From Chryseobacterium sp. W4I1 (GTDB lineage: Bacteria; Bacteroidota; Bacteroidia; Flavobacteriales; Weeksellaceae), in assembly GCF_030816115.1 (NCBI RefSeq), contig NZ_JAUSXQ010000001.1, positions 4,073,001 to 4,137,000 on the forward strand: a stretch of DNA of 64,000 bases, read 5' to 3'. Made by a program: the position numbers and the translations under genes. The first letter of the stretch is position 1. Every line of letters begins with the position of its first letter. Below, in pieces: positions 18,597 to 28,166 of this stretch. The notes under the pieces are model-generated. The model had not been told where the DNA came from and made no database searches. It saw only the letters and a program-made list of their open reading frames with translations.

Positions 18597-19841
18597 ATGA
18601 AAAAAATATTAGTATCAACTGCTTTATTGGCGGGTGTTCTATCCTACGCAGGGGGCTTCAGAGTATCTCTACAAGGAGTGAAACAATTGGCCATGGCACA
18701 TACTAGTGCTCATGCCGAAGACGCAAGTGTGGCATTCTTTAACCCAGCGGGTATGTCATTCATTCCTTCTAAACTGAGTATAGTAGCAGGAGGGTTTGGT
18801 GCAAGTAATAAAGTTACTTTTCAAAACTTGAATACTTTACAAAGTACAGAAACAGATAATCCTCTTGGGACTCCGTTATATGCTGCGGTTGCTTACAGAC
18901 CGATAGAGAACCTGTCTGTTGGTTTCAGTTTTACTACACCTTTTGGAAGTACTATCCAGTGGCCTAGCGACTGGGAAGGAAGAGAAATGGTGCAGAAACT
19001 GGAGCTGAAGAGTTTCTATTTTCAGCCAATGGTCTCTGTGAAACTGGCGCCTTGGGTGTCATTCGGAGCAAGCTATATTTATGCAAAAGGTAAAGTAGAC
19101 TGGGATAAAGCGGTGACGCAGTTCGGTGGTGAATTGAACATTAAAGATGAAAAGGCAAGCGGTAGCGGCTATGGATTCGGATTCTATTTCAGACCTGATC
19201 CAAAGTTGGATATAAGTATTGCTTACCGTTCCCCTATTGATATGAAAGCTAAAAACGGAACAGCTACATTCAAATTCCCTTCAGCATCTGTTTATCCGTT
19301 ATTAGGACTGGATCCAAGTACAGGTCAGGATAAATTTACAGCAACACTTCCTTTAGTAGAAGAATATACAGTTGGTTTAACATACAAAGTGACACCGAAG
19401 TGGTTGGTTTCAGCTGACTTTAACTATCACGGATGGGAAAGATACAGCAAGCTGACTCTTGATTTTGCTACGGCTCCGGTTGCTACTGGAAATCCAGCAG
19501 ATCCTACGGTTCTTGTATCTCCTAAAAACTTTAGAAACTCAAAAACATTCAGATTGGGGACACAGTATGCTTTCACTGATATGATCTTCGGACGTTTAGG
19601 AGCTTACTATGATGAATCTCCTTATACGGACGATCACTTTATTCCGGAAACACCTTCATTCAATACGTATGTAATTACCGGAGGTCTTGGTTTTAAACTA
19701 AAGCAGTTCGGAGTTGATATCGCAGGAGGATATGCACTTCCTCAGGCCAGAGACGTGAGAAATACTACTCTTGGCTTTAACGGACAGGCAAAAGCTAAAG
19801 CATTTTACTTTGGTTTAGGTTTATCGTATAACCCTTTTTAA
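18597..19841 (+). CDS. OmpP1/FadL-family outer-membrane transporter
   Basis: 414-residue outer-membrane beta-barrel precursor. After the signal peptide (ILVSTALLAGVLSYAGG) the mature end starts with GFRVSLQGVKQLAMAHTS and EDASVAFFNPAGMSFI, the hatch-domain signature of the FadL/TodX family, which brings in long-chain fatty acids or other hydrophobic molecules. The C-terminus FYFGLGLSYNPF ends in an aromatic residue as expected for BAM-inserted barrels. The next gene, a GDSL-type lipoprotein, starts 10 bases on, so a shared lipid-related role is likely but inferred. Confidence 0.92.
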   Translation: MKKILVSTALLAGVLSYAGGFRVSLQGVKQLAMAHTSAHAEDASVAFFNPAGMSFIPSKLSIVAGGFGASNKVTFQNLNTLQSTETDNPLGTPLYAAVAYRPIENLSVGFSFTTPFGSTIQWPSDWEGREMVQKLELKSFYFQPMVSVKLAPWVSFGASYIYAKGKVDWDKAVTQFGGELNIKDEKASGSGYGFGFYFRPDPKLDISIAYRSPIDMKAKNGTATFKFPSASVYPLLGLDPSTGQDKFTATLPLVEEYTVGLTYKVTPKWLVSADFNYHGWERYSKLTLDFATAPVATGNPADPTVLVSPKNFRNSKTFRLGTQYAFTDMIFGRLGAYYDESPYTDDHFIPETPSFNTYVITGGLGFKLKQFGVDIAGGYALPQARDVRNTTLGFNGQAKAKAFYFGLGLSYNPF

Positions 19842-19851
19842 TTGAAAGACT

Positions 19852-21414
19852 ATGAAAAAAATTATAATATCAACACTTGCCGTTTCTGCACTTCTTTTTA
19901 CAACAAGTTGTGAAACTGATTTCGATACAGATGTAAAAGATGTTCAAGTGACTAAAGGAGATGCAGATTTTTCTAAATATATTTCCTTAGGAAATTCCCT
20001 GACTTCTGGTTACAGAGATGGAGCACTTTACAGCAGTGGGCAAAGTGAATCTTATCCAAGTATAATTGCAGCTCAGATGCAGCTTGCTGGTGGTGGAGCT
20101 TTTAAACAACCGCTGATGCCAAACGATGTAGGAGGATTTATCGGATTACCAGGTTTTCCGGGGAAATTGACTCTTCAGGTTACTGCAAGCGGTAGCTTGG
20201 GCCCTGTTGCAAGCAGTCCTGCTGCTGCATTAGATAATGTGGCCACCGGTGGACCTTATCAAAATATGGGAGTTCCGGGAGCTAAATCTTTCCACTTGGT
20301 TGCGCCAGGTTACGGGAGTGCTGCCAATCTTGCCATAGGAGCTGCCAATCCATATTTTGTGCGATTTGCTACTTCTGCAACAACTACTGTTTTAGCAGAT
20401 GCAATGGCTCAGAAGCCAACATTTTTCTCTCTTTGGATTGGTAATAATGATGTATTGTCTTATGCAACCAATGGGGGAACCAATTCTCAAACGGTAGGTG
20501 GTGTCACTACTTATACTGTTGCAACTGTCCAAACCAATAACGTAAATCCGACGACTTATAAATCAAATGATATTTCTGATCCCAATCTTGTAGCGGGATC
20601 TATTAAAGCTGTACTGGATGGTCTTAAAAGTGTAGGTACTACAAAAGGAGTTATTGGAAATATTCCTTATGTTACATCTATTCCTTTTTTCACGACAGTG
20701 CCTTACAATCCTTTAACGCCAACAACTTTGGGAGCGAATTTAGCAACTCTTAATGCAAGTTTGTACGGACCATTAAAGCAGGCACTTACTGCTTTTGGAG
20801 CTGGAGATAGAATTAATTTGCTTTCTTCTACTTCTGCAAATCCTGTTCTGATAAAAGATGTTGCCCTTACGGATCTGTCTGCACAGCTTACTGCTGCATT
20901 GACTCCTTCTTTAGGACCGCTTACAGCAGCTGCATTCGGACAAATATTTGGACAGGCAAGACAGGCTAAATCAGATGACTATATCCTTCTTACATCAAGT
21001 TCTCTAATTGGAACTCCTGCACCGGGAGCACCGGCTCCTGTAAATGTTTATGGGATTTCTTATCCGTTGCAAAATCAACATGTATTAACAAAAACAGAAG
21101 CTTCTTATGTGAAGACAGCAGTAGATGCTTATAATACTTCTATAAAATCACTTGCTGATTCTTATGGATTAGCTTTTGTAGATGGGAATGCTAAAATGGT
21201 TGAGCTTAATGGAAATTCAGGTATTTCCTTTGATGGGGTAAAATATACTGCCAAATTCGTGACCGGAGGCGCATTCTCTCTTGACGGTGTTCACCTTACC
21301 GGAAGAGGTTATGCAGTTATTGCCAACGAGTTTATCAAATCTATCAATATGAAGTACAAATCTACTTTGCCACAGGTAGATCCTAATAAGTATTCAGGAA
21401 TAAAATTCCCGTAA
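19852..21414 (+). CDS. SGNH/GDSL-family lipolytic lipoprotein
   Basis: 520 residues with a lipoprotein signal (lipobox LLFTTSC, then ETDFDTD). Catalytic blocks of the SGNH hydrolase family are visible: block I as SLGNSLTSG (GNSL rather than GDSL, catalytic Ser kept), block III as WIGNNDVL, and block V as LDGVHLTGRGYAVIA with Asp and His. It probably hydrolyses esters at the outer membrane. It follows the FadL-type porin in the same unit and ends with a strong terminator, so porin and esterase may act together on lipid substrates. Confidence 0.88.
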   Translation: MKKIIISTLAVSALLFTTSCETDFDTDVKDVQVTKGDADFSKYISLGNSLTSGYRDGALYSSGQSESYPSIIAAQMQLAGGGAFKQPLMPNDVGGFIGLPGFPGKLTLQVTASGSLGPVASSPAAALDNVATGGPYQNMGVPGAKSFHLVAPGYGSAANLAIGAANPYFVRFATSATTTVLADAMAQKPTFFSLWIGNNDVLSYATNGGTNSQTVGGVTTYTVATVQTNNVNPTTYKSNDISDPNLVAGSIKAVLDGLKSVGTTKGVIGNIPYVTSIPFFTTVPYNPLTPTTLGANLATLNASLYGPLKQALTAFGAGDRINLLSSTSANPVLIKDVALTDLSAQLTAALTPSLGPLTAAAFGQIFGQARQAKSDDYILLTSSSLIGTPAPGAPAPVNVYGISYPLQNQHVLTKTEASYVKTAVDAYNTSIKSLADSYGLAFVDGNAKMVELNGNSGISFDGVKYTAKFVTGGAFSLDGVHLTGRGYAVIANEFIKSINMKYKSTLPQVDPNKYSGIKFP

Positions 21415-21438
21415 TCATACAGGAAAATAAAAACTTAG

Positions 21439-21470
21439 AAACCACAAGACTAATTCTTGTGGTTTTTTTT
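21439..21470 (+). terminator. Terminator after the GDSL lipoprotein gene
   Basis: AAACCACAAG pairs with CTTGTGGTTT around a 7-base loop and runs into a T tract that directly abuts the prs -7 box. Confidence 0.85.
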
Positions 21471-21478
21471 TAAATTTG
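21471..21478 (+). promoter_or_regulatory. prs: -7 box of prs
   Basis: TAAATTTG, 21 bases before the prs ATG, starting at the end of the preceding terminator's T tract. Confidence 0.55.
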
Positions 21479-21499
21479 CAGAATCTTTAAAAAGTAAAA

Positions 21500-22438
21500 A
21501 TGGCCGATCAGTTAAGTTATCTATTTTGTACAAGAACCAGTAAGGACTTGGCAGAAAAAATTGCCCAGCATTATGGGAAAGAATTAGGAAAAATCAACTT
21601 TCAGGAGTTCAGCGACGGAGAATTTGAGCCTGTTTTGGACGAATCTGTGAGAGGAGGAAGAGTTTTCCTGATAGGATCTACTTTCCCGCCAGCAGACAAT
21701 CTTTTAGAACTTCTATTGATGATTGATGCAGCGAAAAGAGCTTCCGCAAAAAGCATTACTGTAGTAATTCCTTACTTCGGACTTGCAAGACAGGACAGAA
21801 AAGACAAACCGAGAGCTCCGATAGGGGCAAAGCTGGTTGCTAATCTATTAACAGCAGCTGGAGCAACAAGAGTAATGACAATGGATCTTCACGCAGACCA
21901 GATTCAGGGATTCTTTGAAATCCCGGTAGATCATCTGTATGCTTCAAGCATTTTTGTGGATTATATCAGAAACTTAAATCTTGACAGTCTTACCATCGCC
22001 TCTCCGGATATGGGTGGAGCAAAAAGAGCAAAAAACTATGCAGGCCATCTTGGTGCTGATGTTGTAATTGCTTACAAGGAAAGGAAGAAAGCGAATGTTG
22101 TGGAAGAGATGTTCCTGATTGGAGATGTGGAAGGAAAGAATGTAATCCTTATCGATGACATGATTGATACTGCAGGTACACTTTGCAAAGCTGCAGATAT
22201 TTTGATGGAAAAAGGAGCAAAATCAGTAAGAGCAATGGCTACTCACGGAGTACTTTCCGGAAAGGCTTACGAGAATATTGAGAACTCAAAATTATTGGAA
22301 GTGATTGTAACTGACTCAATTCCTGTTAAAAATAATTTGTCAACTAAAATAAAAGTGCTATCTTGCGCCCCATTATTTGCAGACGTTATGACCATGGTTC
22401 ATGAGCATCAATCAATTAGCAGTAAGTTTATTATCTAA
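21500..22438 (+). CDS. prs: Ribose-phosphate pyrophosphokinase
   Basis: 312 residues, the usual size for class I PRPP synthetase. It makes PRPP from ribose 5-phosphate and ATP for purine, pyrimidine, His, Trp and NAD synthesis in the cytoplasm. Clear motifs are FSDGEFEPVLDESVRG near the N-terminus, DLHADQIQGFF (metal/ATP site), the flexible-loop Arg/Lys stretch YKERKKANVVEE, and the PRPP loop VILIDDMIDTAGT. rplY follows 54 bases downstream. Confidence 0.97.
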   Translation: MADQLSYLFCTRTSKDLAEKIAQHYGKELGKINFQEFSDGEFEPVLDESVRGGRVFLIGSTFPPADNLLELLLMIDAAKRASAKSITVVIPYFGLARQDRKDKPRAPIGAKLVANLLTAAGATRVMTMDLHADQIQGFFEIPVDHLYASSIFVDYIRNLNLDSLTIASPDMGGAKRAKNYAGHLGADVVIAYKERKKANVVEEMFLIGDVEGKNVILIDDMIDTAGTLCKAADILMEKGAKSVRAMATHGVLSGKAYENIENSKLLEVIVTDSIPVKNNLSTKIKVLSCAPLFADVMTMVHEHQSISSKFII

Positions 22439-22492
22439 TTGATTTTTAGAAGTTTGCGTAATTTAATCGAATAATTTTTTAAATTTTTATAA

Positions 22493-23128
22493 ATGAAATC
22501 TATTACAATTCAAGGTACAAAAAGAGAAAACGTGGGCAAAAAGTCTACAAAAGCTTTGCGTGATGCTGAATTAGTTCCTTGTGTTGTTTATGGAGGTGAA
22601 GCGCCTTTAAACTTCTCTGCTGAAGAGAGAGCTTTTAAAGGTTTAGTATACACTCCTGAAGCACACACGGTATCTATTGAACTAGACGGAAAAACAATTC
22701 CGGCTGTCCTTCAGGATATTCAGTTCCACCCAATTACGGACAAAATCTTACACGTAGACTTCTACCAGTTATCTGATGATAAGCCGGTAATTATGGAAGT
22801 TCCTGTAAGACTTACTGGACGTTCTAAAGGTGTTGTGGCTGGTGGTGTTTTACGTCAGTCTTTCAGAAAATTGAAAGTAAAAGCTATTCCTGCAAACTTG
22901 CCGGATGAGGTAGTGGTTGATGTTACTCCATTGAAAATTGGTAACAAACTTTATGTAGGAGGTCTTAAAGCTGAAGGATTCTCTTTCGTGCATCCTGACA
23001 ATGCAGTTGTAGTGGCTGTTAAGATGTCTAGAAATGCAATGAAAGGTGGTGCTGTAGCTGATGACGATGAGGAAGAAGTTGCAACTGAAGAAGGAGCAGC
23101 TCCAGCAGAAGAAACTGCAGCAGAATAA
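22493..23128 (+). CDS. rplY: 50S ribosomal protein L25 (Ctc-type, long form)
   Basis: 211 residues, the long Ctc/TL5 form with an N-terminal 5S rRNA-binding L25 domain ([17 protein letters not shown]) and a C-terminal beta domain ([19 protein letters not shown]). The last 25 residues are acidic and Ala-rich ([18 protein letters not shown]). It binds 5S rRNA in the large subunit. The prs-rplY pairing is common in Bacteroidota. The unit ends with a hairpin at 23153-23182. Confidence 0.95.
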   Translation: MKSITIQGTKRENVGKKSTKALRDAELVPCVVYGGEAPLNFSAEERAFKGLVYTPEAHTVSIELDGKTIPAVLQDIQFHPITDKILHVDFYQLSDDKPVIMEVPVRLTGRSKGVVAGGVLRQSFRKLKVKAIPANLPDEVVVDVTPLKIGNKLYVGGLKAEGFSFVHPDNAVVVAVKMSRNAMKGGAVADDDEEEVATEEGAAPAEETAAE

Positions 23129-23152
23129 TTTTTGCTTATTCAAACACAATAT

Positions 23153-23182
23153 AAAACCTGTCAATTTATTGGCAGGTTTTTA
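23153..23182 (+). terminator. Terminator after rplY
   Basis: AAAACCTG-TC pairs with GG-CAGGTTTT and is followed by a T-rich run. Confidence 0.8.
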
Positions 23183-23295
23183 TTTATTCAATAAATGGAG
23201 TATGGATCTTTCTTTGTCATCCTATCCATCGAATTTTTCTATTAACTGATAAGTATCAGTCATTATTGAGATGCATCCTTTCAGAAAAAAAGACG

Positions 23296-23303
23296 TAAAT
23301 TTG
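23296..23303 (+). promoter_or_regulatory. sufS: -7 box of sufS
   Basis: TAAATTTG, 42 bases upstream of the sufS ATG. The 217-base gap after rplY holds otherwise only the rplY terminator. Confidence 0.5.
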
Positions 23304-23345
23304 AAGTGTTCTAAATAAGAGCCATCTAATTTAAAATTTTAATAA

Positions 23346-24566
23346 ATGTTTGACATTCAAGAAATAAGAAGTCAGTTTACTATATTAAACCGCGAAGTGA
23401 ATGGTAAACCTTTGGTTTACTTAGATAATGCAGCAACATCCCAGAAACCCAATTCCGTTTTGGAAGTCTGGAATCAATATTATACAGATCTTAATGCCAA
23501 TGTTCACAGGGGGATTCATACATTAAGCCAGCTTGCTACTGAAGAAATGGAACTTTCAAGAAGAAAAATCCAGAAATTCATTAATGCAAAACATGATTTT
23601 GAAGTCATTTTTACAAAAGGGACTACCGAAGGACTGAACCTCATCGCCTATATTTTAACGCAGAAGCTTAAAAAGGACGATGAGATTATTATTTCTTACC
23701 TTGAGCATCATTCCAATATCGTTCCCTGGCAGCTGCTTTGTGAAAGAACCGGCGCAAAGCTCAGAGTGATCCCGATTGATGAAAATGGAATTCTTCAGCT
23801 GGATTACCTCGATCAGTTTTTAAGTGAAAAAACGAAAGTGGTTTCTGTGAACCAGGTTTCCAATGCTTTGGGAATTGTAAATCCTATAGAAGAGATCATT
23901 GCGAAAACAAGAAAAAATTCAAATGCTTATGTTGTGATTGATGGGGCGCAGTCTGCTCCTCACTTCACCATTGATGTACAGAAGCTGAATTGTGATTTCT
24001 TTGTGTTCTCTGGCCATAAAATGTATGCTCCGATGGGAACCGGTATCCTATATGGAAAGCAGGAAATTCTTGAAGAGCTTCCACCGTTCCATGGGGGAGG
24101 AGAGATGATTGCTACCTGTTCTTTCGACGGAACTACTTATGCCGGGCTTCCTTTTAAATATGAAGCCGGAACCCCAAATGTAGGTGGAAATATTGCATTA
24201 GGTGCGGCTGTAGATTTTATGGAAAAAATCGGAAGACAGAATATTCAGAATCATGAGAATGCATTGTTGGAGTATGCTCAAAGAAAACTTTTGGAGCTGG
24301 AAAATATAAAGATCTACGGTGAGAAAGCAAAAAGAACGGGCGTCGTTTCCTTTAATCTGGTAGGCGTGGGGATTTCTTCCGATGTAGGAATGATTCTTGA
24401 TAAAATGGGGATTGCTGTAAGGACCGGACATCACTGTACACAGCCTATCATGAACTTTTTCAATATAGCCGGAACGGTAAGAGCCAGTTTTGCTGTCTAC
24501 AATACTTTTGAAGAAATTGACAAGCTTGTAGAAGGGGTGAAGAAAGCTCAGAAAATGCTCGGATAA
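23346..24566 (+). CDS. sufS: Cysteine desulfurase SufS
   Basis: 406-residue class V aminotransferase-fold enzyme of the SufS (group II) type. It takes sulfur from cysteine with PLP and passes it on for Fe-S cluster assembly. Seen are LDNAATSQKP near the N-terminus, HRGIHTLS, the His stack at HHSNIVPW, the PLP-lysine motif FSGHKMYAPMGTG and the catalytic-Cys loop RTGHHCTQPIM. It stands alone here, not next to sufBCD, and is flanked by its own promoter box and terminator. Confidence 0.94.
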   Translation: MFDIQEIRSQFTILNREVNGKPLVYLDNAATSQKPNSVLEVWNQYYTDLNANVHRGIHTLSQLATEEMELSRRKIQKFINAKHDFEVIFTKGTTEGLNLIAYILTQKLKKDDEIIISYLEHHSNIVPWQLLCERTGAKLRVIPIDENGILQLDYLDQFLSEKTKVVSVNQVSNALGIVNPIEEIIAKTRKNSNAYVVIDGAQSAPHFTIDVQKLNCDFFVFSGHKMYAPMGTGILYGKQEILEELPPFHGGGEMIATCSFDGTTYAGLPFKYEAGTPNVGGNIALGAAVDFMEKIGRQNIQNHENALLEYAQRKLLELENIKIYGEKAKRTGVVSFNLVGVGISSDVGMILDKMGIAVRTGHHCTQPIMNFFNIAGTVRASFAVYNTFEEIDKLVEGVKKAQKMLG

Positions 24567-24571
24567 AATAT

Positions 24572-24602
24572 AAAAAAGCAGTTGTTTATCAGCTGCTTTT
24601 TT
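24572..24602. terminator. Bidirectional terminator between sufS and the small peptide gene
   Basis: AAAAAAGCAG pairs with CTGCTTTTTT; it lies 6 bases after the sufS stop and 8 bases beyond the stop of the convergent small gene. Confidence 0.85.
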
Positions 24603-24609
24603 ATTTAGT

Positions 24610-24735
24610 TTACTCCCACGGTATGCAATAGCATCTTCCGTCTATAATGACCTGATAGTATTCAATGGCACATTCAAGGCAGATTTCTGTTCCTGCTACG
24701 ATCGTTTTCAATTTTTCTTTGCTTAACTTTTTCAT
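24610..24735 (-). CDS. Small bacteriocin-like peptide with four cysteines
   Basis: 41-codon gene missed by length cut-offs. The product begins MKKLSKEKLKTIVAG and ends with 26 residues holding Cys at 19, 22, 36 and 38 and finishing CIPWE. The first half resembles the leader of Chryseobacterium bacteriocin-like peptides (K-K-L-S-x-E-x-L-K-x-I then a G-type cleavage site). Support for a real gene comes from its own -7 box TATATTTG 25 bases upstream and a shared terminator right after the stop. No transporter or modification enzyme is next to it, so the maturation route is unknown. Confidence 0.65.
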   Translation of the reverse strand: MKKLSKEKLKTIVAGTEICLECAIEYYQVIIDGRCYCIPWE

Positions 24736-24760
24736 ATTCTTGATTTTAAGAGTTGGTGAT

Positions 24761-24768
24761 CAAATATA
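24761..24768 (-). promoter_or_regulatory. -7 box of the small bacteriocin-like peptide gene
   Basis: TATATTTG on the reverse strand, 25 bases before the ATG at 24735. Confidence 0.5.
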
Positions 24769-24910
24769 AATATAAATTCATAAAAAGATAACTTATAGAG
24801 CTTTCAATTTGAGCGACTTTTGATTTAGATAGAAATGATCTGGATGATAAATAGATTCTTACAATCTTTCAAATAGCAATTTTTGTGATTCATTGTTTTT
24901 ATTCTTGAAG

Positions 24911-24918
24911 TAATTTTG
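24911..24918 (+). promoter_or_regulatory. -7 box of the nitroreductase gene
   Basis: TAATTTTG, 21 bases upstream of the ATG at 24940. A TTG inside this box opens the same frame but is not a plausible start. Confidence 0.5.
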
Positions 24919-24939
24919 CTTGGTCTAAATTTAACTTTA

Positions 24940-25572
24940 ATGGAATTAATAGAAAAACTGAACTGGAGATTTGCAACCAAAGCAATGAACGGTCAAAAAG
25001 TACCACAGGAAAAAGTGGATAAAATATTAGAAGCGGCAAGACTGGCGCCTACCTCCAGCGGGCTTCAGCCTTTTGAGATCATCGTAGTGACCAATCAGGA
25101 GGTGAAAGAACAGATTAAGCCACATGCGTGGAACCAGCCACAGATCACAGATTGTTCGCATCTTTTAGTATTTGCAGCCTGGGATAATTATACCGAAGAA
25201 AGAATCAACAGTATGTTTGACCTTACCAACGAGATCAGAGGCTTTAAAAATGAAGGTTGGGAAAACTACAGACAGATGCTGCTAGGAACATATCCACAGA
25301 GGTCTGCTGAAGAAAATTTCACCCATGCTGCAAAACAGGCTTACATTTCTTTTGGTGCTGCCATTATCGCTGCTGCTTTTGAAGAAGTAGATTCTACGCC
25401 GATGGAAGGTTTCTCTCCTGACGCTGTGGATGAAGTTTTAAACTTAAAAGAAAAAGGCTTGAAAAGTGTTCTATTATTACCTATCGGGTACAGGAATACG
25501 GAATCAGACTGGCTGGTGAATCTTACAAAAGTGAGAAAGCCTAAAGAAGATTTCATTACTGAAGTCAATTAA
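24940..25572 (+). CDS. Nitroreductase-family NAD(P)H-dependent oxidoreductase
   Basis: 210-residue flavoprotein of the nitroreductase superfamily. FMN-contact motifs are visible: the NWRFATKAMNG start, ARLAPTSSGLQPFEI (phosphate contact) and the C-terminal GLKSVLLLPIGYRNTESDW. Such enzymes reduce nitro compounds, quinones or flavins in the cytoplasm with NAD(P)H; the natural substrate cannot be read from sequence. The start at 24940 (MELIEKLNWRF) is chosen because the upstream TTG overlaps the promoter box. A terminator follows. Confidence 0.9.
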   Translation: MELIEKLNWRFATKAMNGQKVPQEKVDKILEAARLAPTSSGLQPFEIIVVTNQEVKEQIKPHAWNQPQITDCSHLLVFAAWDNYTEERINSMFDLTNEIRGFKNEGWENYRQMLLGTYPQRSAEENFTHAAKQAYISFGAAIIAAAFEEVDSTPMEGFSPDAVDEVLNLKEKGLKSVLLLPIGYRNTESDWLVNLTKVRKPKEDFITEVN

Positions 25573-25592
25573 TTACTAATTTTTTTCTCATA

Positions 25593-25624
25593 AAAATCCC
25601 TTTCAAATAGTTGAAAGGGATTTT
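25593..25624. terminator. Terminator between nitroreductase gene and hemE
   Basis: AAAATCCCTTTCAA pairs with TTGAAAGGGATTTT around ATAG. It serves the nitroreductase gene and possibly the convergent hem unit. Confidence 0.8.
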
Positions 25625-25734
25625 GTTTTTAATTAATATCTTTAAGTGTATTTCTGTCTAAACCTATCAGTTTGAATTTCTATCTAAAAATACTAAAGTA
25701 TTAAAAATTTTTGCAACTTTTGTGGTTAGAAAAA

Positions 25735-26766
25735 TTAATGAACCGGTTTCCAATCTACAACCGCTCTGATAAACGCTTCCGCATTTTCCACAGGAATATT
25801 CGGTAAAATTCCATGTCCCAGGTTGGCGATGTATCTGTCTTTTCCGAAACGGTTAATCATCTCTGTAACCATCTTTTTGATTGTTTCCGGAGTGGAGTGT
25901 AATCTTGCAGGATCAAAATTCCCCTGAAGCGTCATGGTATGGTTCGTTAATGTTCTTGCAAATTCTGGCTTAATCGTCCAGTCTACACCCAAAGCAGATG
26001 CTTTAGACATCGTCATATCTTCAAGAGCAAACCAGCATCCTTTCCCGAATACCACAACATGCGTAAGAGGACTTAAAGCTTCAACAATCTGGTTGATATA
26101 CTGCCATGAGAATTCCTGGTAATCCGTAGGCGAAAGCATTCCTCCCCATGAATCAAAAACCTGAACAGCAGAAACGCCCTTTTCAACTTTTCTTTTCAAA
26201 TAAGCAATCGTAGTATCTGTAATCTTCTGAAGCAGTAAATGAGCGGCCTCAGGCTGCTGAAAACAGAACGATTTCGCAATATCAAAAGCTTTACTTCCTT
26301 TTCCTTCAATACAGTAGCACAGGATTGTCCATGGAGAACCTGCAAAACCGATTAATGGAATTTCATTATCTAATTTAATTAATGTAAGTTCAATGGCATC
26401 AAAAACGTATCCTAAAGTATCATCCACATCAGGAACCACAACATTCTGAACCTGCTCCATCGTTCTGATTGGATTATCCAGCCATGGACCCACGTTTTCC
26501 TTCATTTTAAAATCAATTCCCATCGCTTGGGGAACTACCAAAATATCAGAAAACAAAATGGCTGCATCCAAAGGAAATCTACGGATAGGCTGTACGGTAA
26601 TTTCAGAAGCTAGTTCCGGCGTCTGGCATCTCGTAAAGAAATCATATTTATCACGAAGAGCAATGAATTCCGGTAAATACCTTCCGGCTTGTCTCATCAT
26701 CCAAACAGGTGGTCTTTCTACAGTTTCTCCACGGAGTGCTTTTAAATATAAGTCGTTTTTAATCAT
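25735..26766 (-). CDS. hemE: Uroporphyrinogen decarboxylase
   Basis: 343 residues, the normal size. It removes four carboxyl groups from uroporphyrinogen III to give coproporphyrinogen III in haem synthesis. Family signatures are [15 protein letters not shown] near the N-terminus (the conserved Arg pair), [10 protein letters not shown] and the C-terminal [13 protein letters not shown]. It is the last gene of a reverse-strand haem cluster, 64 bases after hemD; the gap holds no obvious terminator. Confidence 0.97.
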   Translation of the reverse strand: MIKNDLYLKALRGETVERPPVWMMRQAGRYLPEFIALRDKYDFFTRCQTPELASEITVQPIRRFPLDAAILFSDILVVPQAMGIDFKMKENVGPWLDNPIRTMEQVQNVVVPDVDDTLGYVFDAIELTLIKLDNEIPLIGFAGSPWTILCYCIEGKGSKAFDIAKSFCFQQPEAAHLLLQKITDTTIAYLKRKVEKGVSAVQVFDSWGGMLSPTDYQEFSWQYINQIVEALSPLTHVVVFGKGCWFALEDMTMSKASALGVDWTIKPEFARTLTNHTMTLQGNFDPARLHSTPETIKKMVTEMINRFGKDRYIANLGHGILPNIPVENAEAFIRAVVDWKPVH

Positions 26767-26830
26767 AATTTATTTAAACTAATACGGCCGTTCCCGGCAC
26801 TCATTATTTTTACAGCGATACTTGAGCTGT

Positions 26831-27502
26831 TTAAATTTCCTTTTTTATCAACCCAAAAATAGAAGTCAGATTATTTTCTTCTGATGTGAAGATTTCTTCT
26901 GTTGTATATTTTCTCAGTTCACCCGAGGTGGTTTCACCGATTGAAAAAATTTTCATTCCTTCTAAAGAGTTGAGTTTTGCAAAACTACGAACTCCGCTTG
27001 GACTAAAAAAAACTGCAGCATGATATTTTTCAGGTACGGAAGGATAGATTTCTTCTGTATTGTAGACTGTGATCTTTTTGTAGCGGATATTCTGCAAAGG
27101 AAGCTCATTATCCAGCACATCGATAGCCAGATTGCCACAGAAGTGAAGGAACTGTTCGTGCTGACAGTTTCCGATGATAAACCTGGAAAGTGTCTCTGCA
27201 TTTTTCAATACTTTAAACGTTCCGAAACCGAATTTTCTCAGTTCACGTTTCGTTTTTTCACCGACGCAGTATATTTTATTGTAATTTTTCGCCGTAAAAT
27301 CCTCATTAGGCTTAAACCCATTGATGAAAAATGATCTCACTCCATTCACACTGGTAAAGATCAGGGAATTGTTTTTTAAATCAAATGCAGCCGTTTTTAT
27401 AGGTTCCGTTCTAATTACCTCAATACATTCAGCCGAAATATCCGATCCTAATTCTCTGGATAATAATGTGGCATCTATGGTTTTGGTAAATAGAATTTTC
27501 AT
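26831..27502 (-). CDS. hemD: Uroporphyrinogen-III synthase
   Basis: 223-residue HemD-type protein with the two-lobe pattern of this poorly conserved family: first lobe with NSLIFTSVNGVRSFF, linker, second lobe with AAVFFSPSGVRSFAKL and IFSIGETTSGELRKY. It closes and flips ring D of hydroxymethylbilane to form uroporphyrinogen III. The start codon overlaps the stop of the upstream amidase gene by one base, so the two are probably co-translated. Placement between hemC and hemE supports the call. Confidence 0.92.
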   Translation of the reverse strand: MKILFTKTIDATLLSRELGSDISAECIEVIRTEPIKTAAFDLKNNSLIFTSVNGVRSFFINGFKPNEDFTAKNYNKIYCVGEKTKRELRKFGFGTFKVLKNAETLSRFIIGNCQHEQFLHFCGNLAIDVLDNELPLQNIRYKKITVYNTEEIYPSVPEKYHAAVFFSPSGVRSFAKLNSLEGMKIFSIGETTSGELRKYTTEEIFTSEENNLTSIFGLIKKEI

Positions 27503-28158
27503 TAGGGTCTGTCTTTTAAGTGTAAATCGGTAACCAGTATTCTTACTTTTTTCATGAAATCTTTTCCCGGATCATCTTTTATCGTAAAATAATTCGGGTC
27601 GGTTTCCTTCCAAAGTTTAGAATCCCTAAAGATACCATATTCTGAATGACCAATAAGATATTCTATATTGTATTTTTTAGTTAAAGCTCTAATTAATTGT
27701 GCGTTTGCTAAAGTTTGCTTTTCTGTAAGCGGCTGATTTCTGCTTCCGATATTTTCAATACCGATGGCGCGGTAATTAAGTCCAATCGTATGTCTTGCAA
27801 ACATATTAGCTTCCATAAGCTGATAAATCGTGCCGTCCCGGTCTACAATATATTGCGAAGAAACATTCAGTGTGCTTTGTTTTTTCAAAGTGCCTCTGGC
27901 AGATTCAAGATGCGTTTTATTGAAATACTTATAATTGGTTTCCACCGTTCCTCCTGCTGTATAATGCAGTACAATTATTTTGGGTGAGATCGTGGGTTTA
28001 TTCTGAATGATGTTATAATGGTCTTTTAAATATTCCAGACTAAGGCGGGCTCTTTCGGGAGAATAATCAATCGGTTTATTAATGATTGGAAATTCCGCAG
28101 TTTGAGCTTTCGTACAGTAGGCAATCAATATAAATAATGCATAGATCAGGTTTTTCAT
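27502..28158 (-). CDS. N-acetylmuramoyl-L-alanine amidase (amidase_2 type)
   Basis: 218 residues with a signal peptide (LIYALFILIAYCTKAQ) and an N-acetylmuramoyl-L-alanine amidase_2 (PGRP-like) domain. The likely zinc ligands are His in IIVLHYTAGG, His in NMFARHTIGLNYRAIGIE and the later His/Asp region YLIGHSEYG and KETDPNY. It should cut the amide between MurNAc and the stem peptide in the periplasm. It lies inside the haem operon between the DUF1287 gene (8 bases) and hemD (1-base overlap). Confidence 0.88.
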   Translation of the reverse strand: MKNLIYALFILIAYCTKAQTAEFPIINKPIDYSPERARLSLEYLKDHYNIIQNKPTISPKIIVLHYTAGGTVETNYKYFNKTHLESARGTLKKQSTLNVSSQYIVDRDGTIYQLMEANMFARHTIGLNYRAIGIENIGSRNQPLTEKQTLANAQLIRALTKKYNIEYLIGHSEYGIFRDSKLWKETDPNYFTIKDDPGKDFMKKVRILVTDLHLKDRP

Positions 28159-28166
28159 AAAGATGC

